Notes: a model not told the origin generated them from the letters alone. Shown: positions 33,305-43,027, counted from the first letter of the stretch. The stretch: 45,107 nucleotides of DNA from Betaproteobacteria bacterium (GCA_947453825.1 CANGHN010000015.1:1-45107); one strand, 5' to 3'. Numbers and translations: made by a program.

Positions 33305-33904
33305 TTATTTCTGGATCAGCTCATTACTTGGTTGAGTATTTTCAGCAGGAGTGGCAGGTGCTGCGCTCTCAGTAGCAGGTAAGCTGGTTTTGGGTGCTGT
33401 GAGATGCTGTTGTAGTGTTGGAGCGCTAGTGGCTCCCGGTTTTTTCTTAACTTCAGTTTCTGCTAATTTCTTTTTTTGCTCGTCGCTTAATTTTTGGTAT
33501 GCAGTCCAAGCCTCCGCTTTTTTCTCTGCCGGAAATTTCAGACTACTGAGATAGTTCTCGCGAGCAATTCGACGTTCCTTTTGCGAAAGATTCGACCAAC
33601 TGGTCATGCGTGATTGCAAACGCTCCTGATCTTGTGGGCTCATCTTTGGATAGATGTTGGCTACTTGAGTCCATTTTTTGCGACTGTCAAGTTGCATGTA
33701 ATCCCAGTCACTCTCTAGAGGAGCAAGAATCTTTTGTTGGGCAGGCTTCAAACTTTCCCATGTGCCATCCGATTTCTTTTCAGGAATCGCTGTGGCTTTT
33801 CCATGAGCAGCGCTTGGGCTAGCTTGGGCGCTGGCAATAGAAGGGCTGAGTGCAATGATTGCTGTGCAAACACTAGCAATCAATGACTTCACAATAAATG
33901 ACAT
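33305..33904 (-). CDS. Exported DUF3106-domain protein
   Basis: A 199-aa protein with a signal peptide (cleavage after ASA near residue 26) and a DUF3106 region of repeated 'W-x-x-L-x-x-x-Q' helices (WESLKPAQQKIL, WTQVANIYPKMSPQDQERLQSRM, WSNLSQKERRIAREN, WTAYQKLSDEQKKKL). A Pro/Ala/Thr tail follows. The repeats recall small periplasmic stress proteins of the CpxP or heavy-metal sensor class, which is inference. It follows the DUF3619 gene by 14 bp. Confidence 0.85.
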   Translation of the reverse strand: MSFIVKSLIASVCTAIIALSPSIASAQASPSAAHGKATAIPEKKSDGTWESLKPAQQKILAPLESDWDYMQLDSRKKWTQVANIYPKMSPQDQERLQSRMTSWSNLSQKERRIARENYLSSLKFPAEKKAEAWTAYQKLSDEQKKKLAETEVKKKPGATSAPTLQQHLTAPKTSLPATESAAPATPAENTQPSNELIQK

Positions 33905-33918
33905 CGAGCTTGTTGGAA

Positions 33919-34380
33919 TTATTTACTTTGGACTGAGTCTGAAGTGTGATCACCAGAGTCAGAGAGAGGTCCATTCTTAAGGAAGGCCATAAATCCACTA
34001 TCTGCGTAGGCATCAGGTGGAACATCATCTGCCAACAAAGCAGCATCGACTTCAGCAATGTCGTTAATACGGGAATCTTCTTGCCATTGGGCGATGCCAA
34101 TGAGTCCAAAAACCAATACAACTAAAGGAGCGATCCAACCAATGGTGTCCCAAAGCCCATTAGAGCCAGATGTCCATGAGCCGGTAGACGTGGCTAACAC
34201 CTGTCTTTGAAGGCGGACTTTAACCGGTTTTCTGACAGAAAGGGCTTTCATGCGAGCTGCATAAAGACGATCTTTGATGCTGGCAGGCAATGCTTCAGCT
34301 CCCTGATTCAGAAGGGCGGCACTGGCTCGACCAAATTGGTCGGCCTGGGTCTCAGAAAGTGGCTTATCAAGGTGTTTCAC
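33919..34380 (-). CDS. DUF3619 protein, one TM, possible anti-sigma factor
   Basis: A 153-aa protein with a cytosolic N-terminal 79 residues, one TM at about 80-99 (TIGWIAPLVVLVFGLIGIA), and a short acidic outside part. DUF3619 proteins usually follow an RpoE-like sigma gene in Burkholderiales. The ATGA overlap with the sigma gene, the single TM and the cytosolic helical N-terminus are the layout of a membrane anti-sigma factor, but no ZAS zinc motif is seen, so this role is inferred. Confidence 0.8.
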   Translation of the reverse strand: MKHLDKPLSETQADQFGRASAALLNQGAEALPASIKDRLYAARMKALSVRKPVKVRLQRQVLATSTGSWTSGSNGLWDTIGWIAPLVVLVFGLIGIAQWQEDSRINDIAEVDAALLADDVPPDAYADSGFMAFLKNGPLSDSGDHTSDSVQSK

Positions 34381-34946
34381 AGGGTAATTCCTTTTAATTT
34401 CAATGCTTTAGCTAAGGTTTGAGTGGCTCTAGAACAATGGGTTTTGACGCTGCCTTCGCTGCAACTCATCGCTTTTGCCGTCTCAGTAATGCTTAGCTCA
34501 TCCCAATAACGCATTAGGAAGGCTTCTCGTTGACGTACAGGCAATTTAGCTATTTCTGACTCTAAAGCCTGTAAAAGCTGACTTTGTTCTAGTTTTTGGG
34601 ATCCATCTTGGTGAATTTCACTGTCATCTGGGGCGGAAAGTGACTCTAAGGGGTCAAAATCGTCGTTTTCGTCGGATTTCTTACCCATATTTGAAAATAA
34701 GGTAACCCAAGTATTTCTGACCTTTTGACGTCTAAACCAGTCATGAATCCGATTTTGGAGGATTCGAGTAAAGACCAAAGGGAGCTCAGCGGCTGGGCGA
34801 TCACCATATTTCTCGGCCAGCTTAATCATGGCATCTTGAACAATATCAAGCGCAGCGTCATCATCACGCACGGCATAAACCGCTTGCTTGAAAGCGCGCT
34901 GTTCGATACCGCTCAGAAAATCAGATAGTTCTTGGGCTGATGCCAT
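34377..34946 (-). CDS. ECF-type RNA polymerase sigma factor
   Basis: A 189-aa extracytoplasmic-function sigma factor. Region 2 covers about 13-80 (AFKQAVYAVRDDDAALDIVQDAMIKL, then FTRILQNRIHDWFRRQKVR). An acidic linker of about 45 residues follows, longer than in E. coli RpoE. Region 4 (about 130-185) has LPVRQREAFLMRYWDELSITETA and the recognition helix SEGSVKTHCSRA. The first gene of a four-gene unit with DUF3619, DUF3106 and RDD, it is probably autoregulated. No Shine-Dalgarno is seen; TCTAAT lies seven bases before the ATG. Confidence 0.92.
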   Translation of the reverse strand: MASAQELSDFLSGIEQRAFKQAVYAVRDDDAALDIVQDAMIKLAEKYGDRPAAELPLVFTRILQNRIHDWFRRQKVRNTWVTLFSNMGKKSDENDDFDPLESLSAPDDSEIHQDGSQKLEQSQLLQALESEIAKLPVRQREAFLMRYWDELSITETAKAMSCSEGSVKTHCSRATQTLAKALKLKGITL

Positions 34947-34953
34947 GCAGTGG

Positions 34954-34959
34954 ATTAGA
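34954..34959 (-). promoter_or_regulatory. Candidate -10 element upstream of the sigma gene
   Basis: Read on the minus strand, TCTAAT (5 of 6 to consensus) is followed by seven bases and the ATG at 34946. No clear -35 was found, and I could not identify an ECF-type promoter (AAC/CGT-like) here. Confidence 0.3.
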
Positions 34960-34975
34960 CCTGAATCGGTAAAAA

Positions 34976-35138
34976 TTGGGTAATTTTAGGGTATTGCTAT
35001 AGAATATAAGGCTTACTACCTAGATTCTCATTTACGAAGTGGTTTTTCCGGTAGCAGCGCCGTTCGAACTCAGGCCATAAGCAGGAGACAGAACAGACCA
35101 AACAATTTTTTGCCGAAAATTGCAAAGGACGAAAGAAA
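34976..35138 (+). promoter_or_regulatory. Promoter and long 5' leader of ilvB
   Basis: TTGGGT (34976-34981) with an 18-bp spacer to TAGAAT (35000-35005), or 16 bp to TATAGA, is a plausible promoter. It would give a leader of about 125 nt. Just before the start a hairpin forms from CAATTTT and AAAATTG (about 35103-35122), directly upstream of the AAGGA ribosome-binding site (35125-35129). No Leu/Val/Ile-rich leader peptide or T-run terminator was found, so attenuation of the leuA kind is not supported here. Confidence 0.4.
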
Positions 35139-36926
35139 ATGAATACAAGCAGCGCCGAATTTTTAGCTACAAAAGCTAACCAAGACTCATCAAATCCCAA
35201 TTCCGTAGTCGCACCTCCAGAAATGATTGGTGCAGAGATGCTCGTAAGGGCGTTGCACAAAGAGGGTGTTGAATACGTTTGGGGTTACCCCGGCGGTTCC
35301 GTTCTCTTTATCTACGACGAAATTTTTAAACAAGATAAATTCGAGCACATCCTCGTGCGCCATGAGCAAGCAGCAGTTCACGCAGCTGACGGCTATGCAC
35401 GTGCAACCGGTAAGGTTGGTGTTGCATTAGTGACATCTGGACCTGGTGTAACTAACGCTGTTACCGGTATAGCAACTGCCTACACTGATTCGATCCCGAT
35501 GGTGATCATTAGCGGCAACGTACCAACTTACGCGATTGGTGAAGATGCTTTCCAAGAGGCTGACACAGTAGGCATTACTCGTCCAATTGTGAAGCACAAC
35601 TTCTTAGTAAAGGATGTTAAAGATCTTCCTTTGGTATTGAAGAAGGCTTTTCATATTGCACAGACTGGTCGACCAGGACCTGTACTGATTGACATTCCTA
35701 AGGATGTATCTGCAGCTAAAGGCCCTTTTATGTATCCAGAGACCTTGGAGATGCGCTCGTACAACCCAGTAGTGAAGGGGCATAGTGGCCAAATCCGTAA
35801 GGCGATTGCTTTGCTTCAAGAAGCCCAGCGCCCTTATATCTACACCGGTGGCGGTGTGATCTTAGCTGACGCTGCCCCAGAGCTTAAAGAGTTTGCAGAC
35901 TTACTGGGTTATCCAGTAACCAATACCTTAATGGGTCTTGGCGGCTTTCCAGGTACAAGTCCACAGTTTGTGGGAATGCTTGGTATGCACGGAACGTATG
36001 AAGCTAATATGGCCATGCAGCATAGCGATGTGTTGATTGCAATTGGTGCACGCTTTGATGACCGTGTGATTGGTAATACCTCTCATTTTGCAAGTCATCC
36101 ACGCAAAATTATTCACATCGATATCGATCCTTCCGTAATCTCTAAGCGCGTGAAGGTAGATGTTCCAATTGTTGGTAATCTCAAAGAAGTATTAGTAGAG
36201 ATGACTGCGCAATTGAAAGCTGCTGGTCCGCGCAAGAATGGTGACAAAGTGGCTGCCTGGTGGGATCAAATTAATGAATGGCGCAAGAAAGATTGCTTGA
36301 AGTACGACGAAGCCTCACAAATTGTGAAGCCTCAGTATGTCGTTCAAAAATTGTGGGAGCTCACTGGTGGTGATGCCTTTATTACCTCTGACGTAGGTCA
36401 GCATCAAATGTGGGCAGCGCAGTTTTACAAGTTTGATAAGCCACGTCGTTGGATTAACTCTGGTGGCCTTGGCACCATGGGCGTAGGTTTGCCCTATGCA
36501 ATGGGCATCAAGAAGGCCTTTCCAGATCATGATGTTTTCGCGATTACGGGCGAAGGCTCTATTCAAATGTGTATTCAAGAGCTCTCAACTTGTAAGCAAT
36601 ACAACACCCCAGTGAAGATTGTGTCCTTGAACAACCGTTACCTAGGTATGGTTCGTCAATGGCAGGAACTGACCTATAACAAGCGTTATTCAAGCTCTTA
36701 CATGGATTCATTGCCAGACTTTGTGAAGTTGGCAGAAGCCTTCGGTCACGTTGGGATGCGTATTGAGAAGAAGTCTGATGTTGAGGGCGCGCTCAAAGAG
36801 GCTATCCGCCTAAAAGATCGTACTGTCTTTATGGATTTCCAGACTGACCCAGAAGAAAACGTTTGGCCAATGGTTCAAGCAGGCAAAGGCATTACTGAAA
36901 TGCTTTTGGGTAGCGAGGAACTGTAA
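35139..36926 (+). CDS. ilvB: Acetolactate synthase, large (catalytic) subunit
   Basis: A 595-aa ThDP- and FAD-dependent enzyme making acetolactate or acetohydroxybutyrate, the first common step to Val, Leu and Ile. The catalytic Glu is E76 in RHEQAAVHAADGYARATGK. The FAD domain spans about 210-350. The ThDP/Mg site reads GEGSIQM-x-IQEL ending in NNRYLGMVRQWQ, with Glu in place of the more common Asp of GDGS. I believe this is a normal variant in relatives. An N-terminal extension of about 28 residues precedes the domain start. AAGGA nine bases upstream supports the ATG. Stop and next start overlap as TAATG. Confidence 0.96.
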   Translation: MNTSSAEFLATKANQDSSNPNSVVAPPEMIGAEMLVRALHKEGVEYVWGYPGGSVLFIYDEIFKQDKFEHILVRHEQAAVHAADGYARATGKVGVALVTSGPGVTNAVTGIATAYTDSIPMVIISGNVPTYAIGEDAFQEADTVGITRPIVKHNFLVKDVKDLPLVLKKAFHIAQTGRPGPVLIDIPKDVSAAKGPFMYPETLEMRSYNPVVKGHSGQIRKAIALLQEAQRPYIYTGGGVILADAAPELKEFADLLGYPVTNTLMGLGGFPGTSPQFVGMLGMHGTYEANMAMQHSDVLIAIGARFDDRVIGNTSHFASHPRKIIHIDIDPSVISKRVKVDVPIVGNLKEVLVEMTAQLKAAGPRKNGDKVAAWWDQINEWRKKDCLKYDEASQIVKPQYVVQKLWELTGGDAFITSDVGQHQMWAAQFYKFDKPRRWINSGGLGTMGVGLPYAMGIKKAFPDHDVFAITGEGSIQMCIQELSTCKQYNTPVKIVSLNNRYLGMVRQWQELTYNKRYSSSYMDSLPDFVKLAEAFGHVGMRIEKKSDVEGALKEAIRLKDRTVFMDFQTDPEENVWPMVQAGKGITEMLLGSEEL

Positions 36927-37417
36927 TGCGACACATTATTTCTATCTTGATCGAGAATGAGCCGGGTGCATTGTCACGTGTGGTGGGTTTATTTTCTGCT
37001 CGCGGTTACAACATTGATACCTTGAGTGTTGCGCCAACTGAAGATCCATCCCTCTCACGTATGACTATCGTGACTTTTGGTTCGGATGATGTCATCGAGC
37101 AAATCACAAAACACCTTAATCGTTTGGTTGAAGTGGTTAAAGTCTTTGATCTTTCTGAAGGGCCGCATATTGAGCGTGAGCTCATGATGATTAAGGTCAG
37201 GGCTGTTGGTAAAGAGCGTGAAGAGTTAAAGCGCACAACCGATATTTTCCGTGGCCGCATCATTGATGTCACCGACAAGAGCTACACCATTGAGCTGACT
37301 GGCGATAGCGCTAAGTTAGATGCCTTTATTGACTCGATTGACCGCGCCTCCATTCTAGAAACTGTTCGCTCGGGTGGCTCTGGTATTGGTCGCGGCGAGC
37401 GCATCCTCAAAGTTTGA
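36926..37417 (+). CDS. ilvN: Acetolactate synthase, small (regulatory) subunit
   Basis: A 163-aa regulatory subunit that activates the large subunit and gives valine feedback control. The ACT domain at the start reads ISILIENEPGALSRVVGLFSARGYNIDTL, and the C-terminal domain has ELMMIKV and the usual DVTDKSYTIELTG. The length matches IlvH/IlvN of about 163 aa. It is translationally coupled to ilvB by a one-base overlap and is followed by ilvC after 55 bp. The symbol could equally be ilvH. Confidence 0.96.
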   Translation: MRHIISILIENEPGALSRVVGLFSARGYNIDTLSVAPTEDPSLSRMTIVTFGSDDVIEQITKHLNRLVEVVKVFDLSEGPHIERELMMIKVRAVGKEREELKRTTDIFRGRIIDVTDKSYTIELTGDSAKLDAFIDSIDRASILETVRSGGSGIGRGERILKV

Positions 37418-37430
37418 TTTTATTAACTGA

Positions 37431-38489
<1,059 letters not shown>

Positions 38490-38530
38490 GTAGTCCAAAC
38501 AAGTAGTTCATATAAAGGCTCAGAACAAAG

Positions 38531-39178
38531 ATGATGTATCCGCACCCCATTATTGCAAAAGAAGGTTGGCCGTATCTAGCGCTAGTGGGGTTTGTCACAT
38601 TAGTAGTCCACTATCTTGGCGGCATTGCTTGGTCATGGCCCCTTTGGATTATTTTCTTCTTTGTCCTGCAGTTCTTTCGCGATCCTCAACGCATTCCCGC
38701 CCTAGGTCGTGATCTTGTTTTATCGCCTGCTGATGGTCGAATTGTGGTCGTTGAAAAAGCGAATGATCCATATGCTGGGCGTGAAGCACTCAAAATCAGC
38801 GTTTTCATGAATGTATTTAATGTTCACTCAAACCGCAGTGCAGTGAATGGCCTGGTGAAAGAGATTCAGTATTTCCCGGGTAAGTTTGTGAATGCGGATT
38901 TAGATAAAGCTTCTACAGAAAACGAACGCAATGCGGTCGTGATTGATGCCAATGGCCAAACAGTAACCTTAGTTCAGGTTGCAGGTCTCATTGCTCGACG
39001 TATTCTTTGTTACATCCATGTGGGCGATCGTCTCAAGGCCGGTGAGCGTTATGGCTTTATTCGTTTTGGTTCACGTGTCGATATTTATTTGCCTCTTACC
39101 GCTGTACCTTTAGTAAGCGTTGGCGATCGCGTTAGTGCTACTAACACAGCCTTGGCGCGCTTGCCAGGCTTGGACTAA
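38531..39178 (+). CDS. psd: Phosphatidylserine decarboxylase proenzyme (short type)
   Basis: A 215-aa enzyme converting phosphatidylserine to phosphatidylethanolamine. Two hydrophobic helices (about 14-30 and 35-48) anchor it. [12 protein letters not shown] (about 64-75) is the domain start, and [11 protein letters not shown] binds substrate. Self-cleavage at G180-S181 in RFGSRVD should yield the pyruvoyl group on the small alpha chain. The GS site (in place of LGST) and size place it in the archaeal-type or PSD-B short group. It is followed by pssA 26 bp later, so both steps of PE synthesis are together. A second ATG at 38534 is possible. Confidence 0.93.
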   Translation: MMYPHPIIAKEGWPYLALVGFVTLVVHYLGGIAWSWPLWIIFFFVLQFFRDPQRIPALGRDLVLSPADGRIVVVEKANDPYAGREALKISVFMNVFNVHSNRSAVNGLVKEIQYFPGKFVNADLDKASTENERNAVVIDANGQTVTLVQVAGLIARRILCYIHVGDRLKAGERYGFIRFGSRVDIYLPLTAVPLVSVGDRVSATNTALARLPGLD

Positions 39179-39204
39179 TAGCTGCATTATTTCCGGGACT
39201 TACT

Positions 39205-40068
39205 TTGACATCATTTCGCCACCGTGGACGTATCAATCGTAGCCGCCTTGCTCAAAGACGGATTGAGACATCTGATGAGGAATGGTCTGAAGCTTTGGGT
39301 GATGGCGTTGACTACGAAGTAGAGGAGCTGCATCCCAAAAAACCTCGCCTTCGCAGCAAGGGAATTTATTTATTGCCCAATGCCTTTACTACGGCTGCAT
39401 TATTTAGTGGCTTCTTTGCGATTGTGAATGCAATGAATGACCAGTTTCAGGTTGCTGCGATTGCCATTTTCGCTTCCTTGGTGCTAGATGGCATGGATGG
39501 CCGAGTAGCCCGTATGACGAATACGCAAAGTGCTTTTGGTGAGCAGTACGACTCGCTTGCTGATATGGTTTCCTTTGGGGTAGCCCCAGCTTTGGTTGCT
39601 TACGAATGGGCATTGAAGGATTTGGGTAAGTGGGGCTGGCTAGCAGCGTTTACTTACTGTGCTGGTGCTGCTTTGCGCTTAGCGCGTTTCAATGTAAATA
39701 CCACTGTTGTTGATAAGAAATTCTTCCAAGGTCTGCCAAGCCCAGCTGCTGGAGCTTTGATGGCGGGTTTCATTTGGTTAGCGGATGACAATAAGATACC
39801 GGTGCGCGATACCGCTATTCCATGGATTACCTTTTTCATTGCCGTGTATGCTGGTTTAACCATGGTTTCAAATGCCCGTTTTTATAGCGGTAAAGCTTTG
39901 GATGTTCGATATAGAGTCCCATTTGGCGTTATGGTTCTCATGATTTTGACCTTTGTCCTCATTTCTTCTAATCCACCGTTGACATTGTTTGGCTTATTTG
40001 TGGTCTATTCAGTCTCGGGCTACGTCATTTGGGCCTGGGAGCGTCTTAGCGGCAAGCGTTTTGGCTAA
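39205..40068 (+). CDS. pssA: CDP-diacylglycerol-serine O-phosphatidyltransferase, TTG start
   Basis: A 287-aa membrane enzyme making phosphatidylserine from CDP-diacylglycerol and serine. The CDP-alcohol phosphotransferase signature is complete: D98-G99-x2-A102-R103-x8-G112-x3-D116-x3-D120. About seven to eight TM helices follow residue 55. The N-terminal 50 residues are charged and cytosolic. The TTG at 39205 is the start that keeps this tail; no ATG is available before the first helix. The leuL promoter's -35 overlaps its stop codon. Confidence 0.92.
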   Translation: MTSFRHRGRINRSRLAQRRIETSDEEWSEALGDGVDYEVEELHPKKPRLRSKGIYLLPNAFTTAALFSGFFAIVNAMNDQFQVAAIAIFASLVLDGMDGRVARMTNTQSAFGEQYDSLADMVSFGVAPALVAYEWALKDLGKWGWLAAFTYCAGAALRLARFNVNTTVVDKKFFQGLPSPAAGALMAGFIWLADDNKIPVRDTAIPWITFFIAVYAGLTMVSNARFYSGKALDVRYRVPFGVMVLMILTFVLISSNPPLTLFGLFVVYSVSGYVIWAWERLSGKRFG

Positions 40069-40089
40069 TTCTGAAATTTCGGGTATATT
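40061..40089 (+). promoter_or_regulatory. Promoter of the leuL-leuA transcript
   Basis: TTGGCT (40061-40066), a 17-bp spacer and TATATT (40084-40089) form the best-spaced promoter seen in the window. The leader-peptide ATG follows the -10 by six bases, so transcription should start at or next to the ATG and the leader would be leaderless. Confidence 0.6.
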
Positions 40090-40095
40090 AATTCC

Positions 40096-40173
40096 ATGTT
40101 CATGAATTTCTCATTTTTATCTAGCCTTCTTCTGCTAGCACTAAGCCTAAAGCTTGGGGCGGGTAAGGCCTGA
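40096..40173 (+). CDS. leuL: leuA leader peptide, Leu-rich, 25 aa
   Basis: The ORF encodes MFMNFSFLSSLLLLALSLKL and then GAGKA, with eight Leu in 25 codons, four of them consecutive (CTT CTT CTG CTA at 40126-40137). Three of the eight are CTA, three CTT, one CTG and one TTA. It ends with TGA at 40171, 42 bases before a strong terminator hairpin and 125 bases before leuA. This is the layout of a ribosome-mediated attenuator sensing charged tRNA-Leu. It has no Shine-Dalgarno and starts six bases after a -10 element. Confidence 0.75.
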   Translation: MFMNFSFLSSLLLLALSLKLGAGKA

Positions 40174-40215
40174 GTTGATGAGATTAAACAGAATTCATTA
40201 ACCACCACATACCAG

Positions 40216-40245
40216 CCCCAGCAAATTGCTGGGGTTTTTGTTTTT
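40216..40245 (+). terminator. leuA attenuator terminator
   Basis: CCCCAGC (40216-40222) and GCTGGGG (40228-40234) form the stem, followed by TTTTTGTTTTT. A competing pairing exists: CTTGGGGC inside the end of leuL (GGGGC at 40156-40160) can pair with GCCCCAG (40215-40221) over seven positions with one wobble. A ribosome stalled on the Leu codons would leave it free; one at the stop codon would cover it, allowing termination. Confidence 0.75.
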
Positions 40246-40298
40246 AAGATTGAAATATAGTAGCAAGCAAATTAAGTATTTAAAACCGGAGAGTAGTG

Positions 40299-41846
40299 AT
40301 GAGCGACAAAGTAATCATATTTGACACCACCTTGCGTGACGGTGAACAGTCACCAGGCGCCTCAATGACCAAAGATGAGAAGGTGCGCATTGCTCGTCAA
40401 CTAGAGCGTCTTAAGGTCGACGTGATTGAAGCTGGATTTGCCGCAAGCTCGGAAGGTGACTTTCAGGCAATTTCCGCAGTCGCTGCAGCTGTGAAAGATT
40501 CAATTGTCTGTTCTTTGGCAAGAGCAAACGATAAGGATATTACTCGCGCAGCAGATGCTTTGAAATCTGCCAATGCAAAACGAATACATGCTTTTTTGGC
40601 AACTAGCCCTTTGCATATGGCGGTGAAGTTGCGCATGTCCCCGGAGGAGGTATTAGAACAAGCTAAGCGCTCTATTCGCTTTGCCAGAAACTTAGCTGCA
40701 GATATCGAGTTCTCAGCAGAGGATGGCTATCGCTCTGAGATGGACTTTTTGTGTAGAGTTGTGGAGGCAGTGATTATTGAGGGCGCTACGACTATCAACA
40801 TTCCTGATACTGTTGGTTATGCCACCCCTGAGTTGTATGGCGAGTTCATTAAAACCTTGCGCACCCGTGTGCCAAACTCTGACAAGGCTGTTTGGTCGGT
40901 GCACTGCCATAACGACCTCGGTATGGCAGTTGCGAACTCCTTAGCTGGTGTAAAGATCGGTGGCGCACGACAAATTGAGTGCACCATTAATGGCTTGGGC
41001 GAGCGTGCTGGTAATACTGCCTTAGAAGAAATTGTGATGTCTTTGCGAACCCGTAAGGACTACTTCGATATGGTTTGTGGAATTGATGCAAGTCAAATTG
41101 TTCCTGCATCCAAATTAGTTTCTCAAATTACTGGCTTTGTTGTGCAGCCCAATAAAGCGGTGGTTGGTGCGAATGCCTTCGCCCATGCTTCAGGCATCCA
41201 TCAAGACGGTATTTTGAAAAACCGTGAGACCTATGAAATCATGCGTGCTGAAGACGTAGGTTGGTCTACTAACAAAATCGTCTTGGGTAAATTATCGGGT
41301 CGCAATGCATTCAAACAACGTTTGCATGAGTTGGGTATTACGGTGGAAGCAGAGGCTGATTTGAATGAGGCATTTACCCGTTTCAAAGCCTTGGCTGATC
41401 AAAAGGCGGATATTTTTGATGAAGACATTATTGCCATCATGTCTGATTCTGCAGCTGCAGAGCAGGGTGAGCATTATCACTTTATTTCATTGAGCCAGCA
41501 TTCTGAAACAGGCGAGCGTCCTAAATCACGCGTCACCTTCCGTATGGGTGATAAAGAGGTTAGCTCAGAGGCTGAGGGTAATGGCCCAGTTGATGCTAGC
41601 TTGAATGCGATCGAAGAAATAGCGAAGAGCGGTGCTGAGCAATTACTTTATTCCGTGAATGCCATTACCTCTGGAACCCAATCACAGGGCGAGGTAACCG
41701 TACGTCTAGCAAAGGGTGGCCGCATTGTGAATGGTGTGGGCACCGATCCGGACATCATCGCAGCCTCAGCAAAAGCTTATTTATCTGCATTAAATAAGTT
41801 GCATGATCCAAGTCAGGCTAAGTTAAACGCACAGATGACGCCTTAA
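40299..41846 (+). CDS. leuA: 2-isopropylmalate synthase
   Basis: A 515-aa enzyme condensing acetyl-CoA with 2-ketoisovalerate, the first committed step to leucine. The catalytic start motif is [16 protein letters not shown]. Metal-binding HCHNDLG is in [17 protein letters not shown], followed by NGLGERAGN. The C-terminal regulatory domain (about 385-505) should bind leucine for feedback. GGAG seven bases before the ATG at 40299 fixes the start; a GTG one codon earlier is also in frame. Control is therefore double, by the attenuator and by feedback. Confidence 0.96.
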   Translation: MSDKVIIFDTTLRDGEQSPGASMTKDEKVRIARQLERLKVDVIEAGFAASSEGDFQAISAVAAAVKDSIVCSLARANDKDITRAADALKSANAKRIHAFLATSPLHMAVKLRMSPEEVLEQAKRSIRFARNLAADIEFSAEDGYRSEMDFLCRVVEAVIIEGATTINIPDTVGYATPELYGEFIKTLRTRVPNSDKAVWSVHCHNDLGMAVANSLAGVKIGGARQIECTINGLGERAGNTALEEIVMSLRTRKDYFDMVCGIDASQIVPASKLVSQITGFVVQPNKAVVGANAFAHASGIHQDGILKNRETYEIMRAEDVGWSTNKIVLGKLSGRNAFKQRLHELGITVEAEADLNEAFTRFKALADQKADIFDEDIIAIMSDSAAAEQGEHYHFISLSQHSETGERPKSRVTFRMGDKEVSSEAEGNGPVDASLNAIEEIAKSGAEQLLYSVNAITSGTQSQGEVTVRLAKGGRIVNGVGTDPDIIAASAKAYLSALNKLHDPSQAKLNAQMTP

Positions 41847-41862
41847 GTCACTGCAAAGTCGC

Positions 41863-42459
41863 TTACTTATTTAAGTCAGTGTCTTTGTAGTACTTGGTGC
41901 CTTTGCCGGTGATTTCTGCGGCTATACCTGAGTCAGTGAGTTGATACATCAATACTCCAGGCGCCACAACAGTGGCGTCTTGGTATGCATCACCATTCTT
42001 ATCGTATTTAGCTGCTGCAGTGACTTGTCCGCCAAAGGTCCAGCCTGAGTTCACAAAGCTGTTTAAAGCGGCCTCATTTTGAAATACAAAAATATTTTGG
42101 AATGACTTGATACCAAGACCGATGCCGGCTTGGACCTCCGCCATATTCATATAAGTTGGTTTTGCACCCAATTTATTAATGACAACACCACTTCCAGTAC
42201 CCCCTCCAGCAATCAAAATCTTCATGCCAAAGTTACTGAAGGTTGCGTAGCCTGCTGACTTATCAATTAATTCTTTAGCTTTAGGTTGGGCCTTAAAGAG
42301 ACTTTGCAAAATCTCATCATTTTTTTTGAGAATGTCTTGTTTTTGCTGGGCCACGGTTTTATCGGGCCCAAATGGGTTTGAAAATTGGGCGAAAACGGGC
42401 GTGTTGAGACACAAGCCAAGCAGGAGAAGGGTGCTAAGGGTGCGATAAATGAGGTGCAT
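41863..42459 (-). CDS. Exported SYLF (YSC84-like) domain protein
   Basis: A 198-aa protein with a signal peptide (cleavage after VFA, near residue 24). The mature part has a helical lead (about 36-65) and the SYLF lipid-binding pattern GYATFSNFGMKILIAGGGTGSGVVIN, QAGIGLGIKSF, then a Phe-rich strand IFVFQNEAALNSF. Bacterial members are thought to bind membrane lipids. It is convergent with leuA (16-bp gap). A leader of unknown start lies upstream; TATATT is visible about 25 bases before the ATG. Confidence 0.85.
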   Translation of the reverse strand: MHLIYRTLSTLLLLGLCLNTPVFAQFSNPFGPDKTVAQQKQDILKKNDEILQSLFKAQPKAKELIDKSAGYATFSNFGMKILIAGGGTGSGVVINKLGAKPTYMNMAEVQAGIGLGIKSFQNIFVFQNEAALNSFVNSGWTFGGQVTAAAKYDKNGDAYQDATVVAPGVLMYQLTDSGIAAEITGKGTKYYKDTDLNK

Positions 42460-42566
42460 AATTTTTAAGTTATTGATTAATATAGGGAATTTTAAAATAA
42501 GGTAACTGATTTACCCTTAGAGAATACCAACATCTATAGGGCAATCCCCTCTTTTGAGGCACCATC

Positions 42567-42605
42567 TGCTACAATTCGAGGGCTTTGATTTATAAAGCTT
42601 TTTTT
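42567..42605 (+). promoter_or_regulatory. rpsO promoter and leader hairpin
   Basis: TGCTACAAT (42567-42575) is an extended -10 (TG-N-TACAAT). Seven bases later a hairpin GCTTT/AAAGC (42582-42586 and 42594-42598) is followed by seven Ts, a weak terminator-like structure at the 5' end of the roughly 95-nt leader. Its role, such as early attenuation or a 5' stabiliser, is not clear. Nothing else was seen in 42460-42678 apart from the AAGGAG ribosome-binding site of rpsO. Confidence 0.5.
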
Positions 42606-42678
42606 GTTTTATTTTGTTAATAACGCACGACACAGATTGGGTGAAAGCTCAAGTGTTCGCAAGTAAGGAGTATTAAAA

Positions 42679-42948
42679 ATGGCAGTTGCTGATATTAAAA
42701 CGGCGGAAATCGTCAAAGAAAACGCGCGCAGCGCAAACGATACGGGCAGTCCTGAAGTTCAAGTTTCATTGCTTACAGCCCGCATCAATGAATTAACCCC
42801 CCATTTCAAGGCTAACGCTAAAGATCATCACAGCCGTCGTGGCTTATTGAAGATGGTTTCACGTCGCCGTCGCCTCTTGGATTACCTCAAAGGCAAAGAT
42901 TTGGATCGCTATCGCGCATTGATCGACAAATTAGGTCTCCGTAAGTAA
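42679..42948 (+). CDS. rpsO: 30S ribosomal protein S15
   Basis: An 89-aa primary 16S rRNA-binding protein. Family marks are [24 protein letters not shown] and [21 protein letters not shown], the helix-turn that grips the three-way junction. Full length and intact. AAGGAG lies upstream of the ATG at a usual distance. Followed by pnp, as in most proteobacteria. Autoregulation by S15 of its own leader is known in several bacteria but cannot be judged here. Confidence 0.97.
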   Translation: MAVADIKTAEIVKENARSANDTGSPEVQVSLLTARINELTPHFKANAKDHHSRRGLLKMVSRRRRLLDYLKGKDLDRYRALIDKLGLRK

Positions 42949-42965
42949 TTCTTATCAGTATTGCA

Positions 42966-43027
42966 ATGCCATCTCACTTAGGGTTGTTTCTTAACAGAAT
43001 CAGTCTTAAGAAGGTGGCATGTTTTTT
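42966..43027 (+). terminator. Terminator after rpsO with nested hairpin
   Basis: ATGCCATCT (42966-42974) pairs with AGGTGGCAT (43012-43020), with one T-G wobble, followed by G and six Ts. Inside, TTCTTAA pairs with TTAAGAA around an 11-base loop. Read-through into pnp would be partial or the two genes would be uncoupled. Confidence 0.6.

Noticed and set aside
35039..35080. GTG mini-ORF with Val codons in the ilvB leader, considered as an attenuator peptide
   Set aside because: Only three Val codons in 13, no start signal and no downstream terminator.
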